Shown in pieces: positions 62,995 through 64,000 of a stretch of 64,000 nucleotides of DNA. A program made the position numbers and the translations under genes. The notes beneath the pieces were generated by a model, which had not been told where the DNA came from, searched no databases, and worked only from the letters and a program-made list of their open reading frames with translations. The first letter of the stretch is position 1; every line of letters begins with the position of its first letter. This DNA is from an uncultured Rhizobiaceae group bacterium (lineage in GTDB: Bacteria > Pseudomonadota > Alphaproteobacteria > Rhizobiales > Rhizobiaceae), in assembly GCA_938010435.1 (NCBI GenBank), contig CALLUS010000014.1, positions 1-64,000 of the forward strand, given 5' to 3'.

Positions 62995-63848
62995 CTAAAA
63001 TCAATGCCTCAATGGAAGTCTCCGCCAAGCATGTTCACGATGCCAAACTGAACGTAGGCATGTTACCCACTGGCACGCGCGTCTATGTAACCGATGTGGG
63101 TGTCGATCCAGTTGCTGAAATCGTTTCGGCCTGCCAAAAAATCACGGATATGGGATACATAGCTGTACCCCACATTCCAGCGCGCCGCATTGAAAGCGAA
63201 AGCGCTTTGGAATCGCGCCTTTCTGGTCTCGTCAACGACGCCGGTGTGAACGATATCCTGATCATTGCAGGCGAAGCTGACATTCAAATGGGGCCTTACA
63301 GCCAGAGCCTGGAAATCTTGCAAACTGGTTTGGTCGACAAGCTCGGCATCAAACATGTCGGGCTCGGTGGTCATCCGGAAGGCAATCCCGCTTATGCAGG
63401 GCAAGATGTCATGGAAGTGCTGTGCAACAAAATGAGTTTTGGAAACAACAGCGATGCCGAATTCCGCATCGTGACCCAATTCGGTTTTGACGGTACTAAA
63501 TTTATCCAATGGGCCAAAGATGTGAAGGCTGCAGGTATTGACGCTCCAATTCATTTGGGTGTCGCAGGACCAGCAAAAATTACGACTCTGATCAAATACG
63601 CAGCTATGTGCGGTGTTGGGAACTCTTTGAATTTCTTCAAGAAACGCACCAGCGCCATTGCTCAATTGGCCACCAAACATTCACCGGAAGATGTCGTGGG
63701 GCCTATTGAACAGGTATGGGCAACAGGCGAAACTAACATCACTCAAATCCATGTGTTTCCGTTTGGTGGATTGCAAGCTTCAGCCACATGGTTGATTGAA
63801 CGCGGTAGTTACGATTTTTCCAACCCAATCCAAGCGGCACATGCTTAG
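62991..63848 (+). CDS. Methylenetetrahydrofolate reductase-like protein
   Basis: The 285-residue protein is a MetF-family TIM-barrel flavoprotein (VGVDPVAEIVSACQKITDMGYIAVPHIPARRI, LIIAGEADIQMGPY, HVGLGGHPEGNP, FVTQFGFDG-type IVTQFGFDGTKFIQWA; HLGVAGPAK). In methyl-corrinoid routes MetF-type enzymes may oxidise methyl-THF to methylene-THF. It overlaps the virulence-factor-like gene by 4 bases and converges on a second metF gene 2 bases away. Confidence 0.82.
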   Translation: MTKINASMEVSAKHVHDAKLNVGMLPTGTRVYVTDVGVDPVAEIVSACQKITDMGYIAVPHIPARRIESESALESRLSGLVNDAGVNDILIIAGEADIQMGPYSQSLEILQTGLVDKLGIKHVGLGGHPEGNPAYAGQDVMEVLCNKMSFGNNSDAEFRIVTQFGFDGTKFIQWAKDVKAAGIDAPIHLGVAGPAKITTLIKYAAMCGVGNSLNFFKKRTSAIAQLATKHSPEDVVGPIEQVWATGETNITQIHVFPFGGLQASATWLIERGSYDFSNPIQAAHA

Positions 63849-63850
63849 TA

Positions 63851-64000
63851 TTATCCAACCAATGCAGGACGGAACTGTCCGTCTTCCTCGCTTGGAAATT
63901 CTGCACTGAAGGCACGAATAGCGTCTGCTGCAAGATCGACGCGATTCAGTGTGTAAATGTGGATGCTGTCCACATCGTTTTGCGCCAGATTGCGTACCTG
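63851..64000 (-). CDS. metF: Methylenetetrahydrofolate reductase, C-terminal end (partial)
   Basis: Only the last 49 codons are inside the window. The minus-strand reading contains IHIYTLNRVDLAADAIRAF, the usual C-terminus of MetF (YTLNRxDLxxxI), and ends in TAA at 63851-63853. It is convergent with the MetF-like gene on the plus strand and would be the biosynthetic or alternate reductase. The rest lies beyond the window edge. Confidence 0.85.
   Translation of the reverse strand, partial: QVRNLAQNDVDSIHIYTLNRVDLAADAIRAFSAEFPSEEDGQFRPALVG

Overview
The window reads as a chromosomal segment of a marine, aerobic alphaproteobacterium (Hyphomicrobiales or Rhodobacterales type). The pointers are a CobN-type cobalamin operon under a B12 riboswitch, a DMSP lyase of the DddP type, a Rhizobium-type phospholipid N-methyltransferase, an FdsG-FdsB fused formate dehydrogenase, and several methylamine/betaine catabolic enzymes. 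Gene density is high and nearly all genes have recognisable families. No rRNA, tRNA, insertion sequence, prophage or CRISPR array was seen.

Region 1 (about 0.17-16.4 kb, minus strand) is a cobalamin operon. A cobalamin riboswitch (14670-14874) precedes hupE-cobU-cobW-cobN-cobO, two TerB-like genes, a small membrane protein gene, cbiX-cobH-cobL-cobI-(cbiG-cobJ)-cobM. The upstream cobQ is separate. The mix of an early-type chelatase (CbiX) and CbiG with the late-insertion chelatase CobN is notable. Region 2 (16.8-20.3 kb, minus) holds valine/branched-chain genes: 3-hydroxyisobutyrate dehydrogenase, an acyl-CoA dehydrogenase and a class III aminotransferase. Region 3 (20.6-27.9 kb) is accessory: a FecR-like exported protein, a degenerate Nudix-DUF3253 fusion, a seven-repeat exported Cys protein, a DJ-1/PfpI protein, a DUF1272 protein, a GlxA-type regulator, an orphan membrane protein and a leishmanolysin-like protease.

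Region 4 (28-40 kb) is C1 and methyl-group catabolism. It contains an NAD-dependent formate dehydrogenase with a Spy/CpxP-like gene inserted between its subunits, an iron alcohol dehydrogenase, and a divergent operon of an MttB-family corrinoid methyltransferase, a medium-chain dehydrogenase and a dimethylglycine dehydrogenase-like enzyme. Region 5 (40-53.9 kb) has PmtA, a PNPOx-like protein, two SnoaL-fold proteins with a LysR regulator, two membrane desaturases, the glycine cleavage genes gcvT-gcvH-gcvP behind a tandem glycine riboswitch, dddP, a betaine-homocysteine methyltransferase-like gene and a two-cluster Fe-S protein. Region 6 (53.9-64 kb) has an ECF sigma factor with a membrane vWA protein, a second MttB homologue with cytochrome c' and MauE-like genes, then a plus-strand run: corrinoid protein, DUF1638, GMC oxidoreductase, a 'virulence factor' family protein and a MetF-like protein, which converges on a second metF cut by the window end.

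Taken together, the window suggests an aerobic, B12-dependent route for stripping methyl groups from quaternary amines (and DMSP cleavage alongside). MttB-type enzymes would load a corrinoid protein. The methyl group would pass to tetrahydrofolate and be oxidised by a MetF-like enzyme. DMGDH and the glycine cleavage system would handle the residual dimethylglycine and glycine, and formate dehydrogenase would recover NADH. The neighbouring B12 synthesis operon would supply the cofactor. The enzyme families are seen in the sequence; the pathway linkage is inference.
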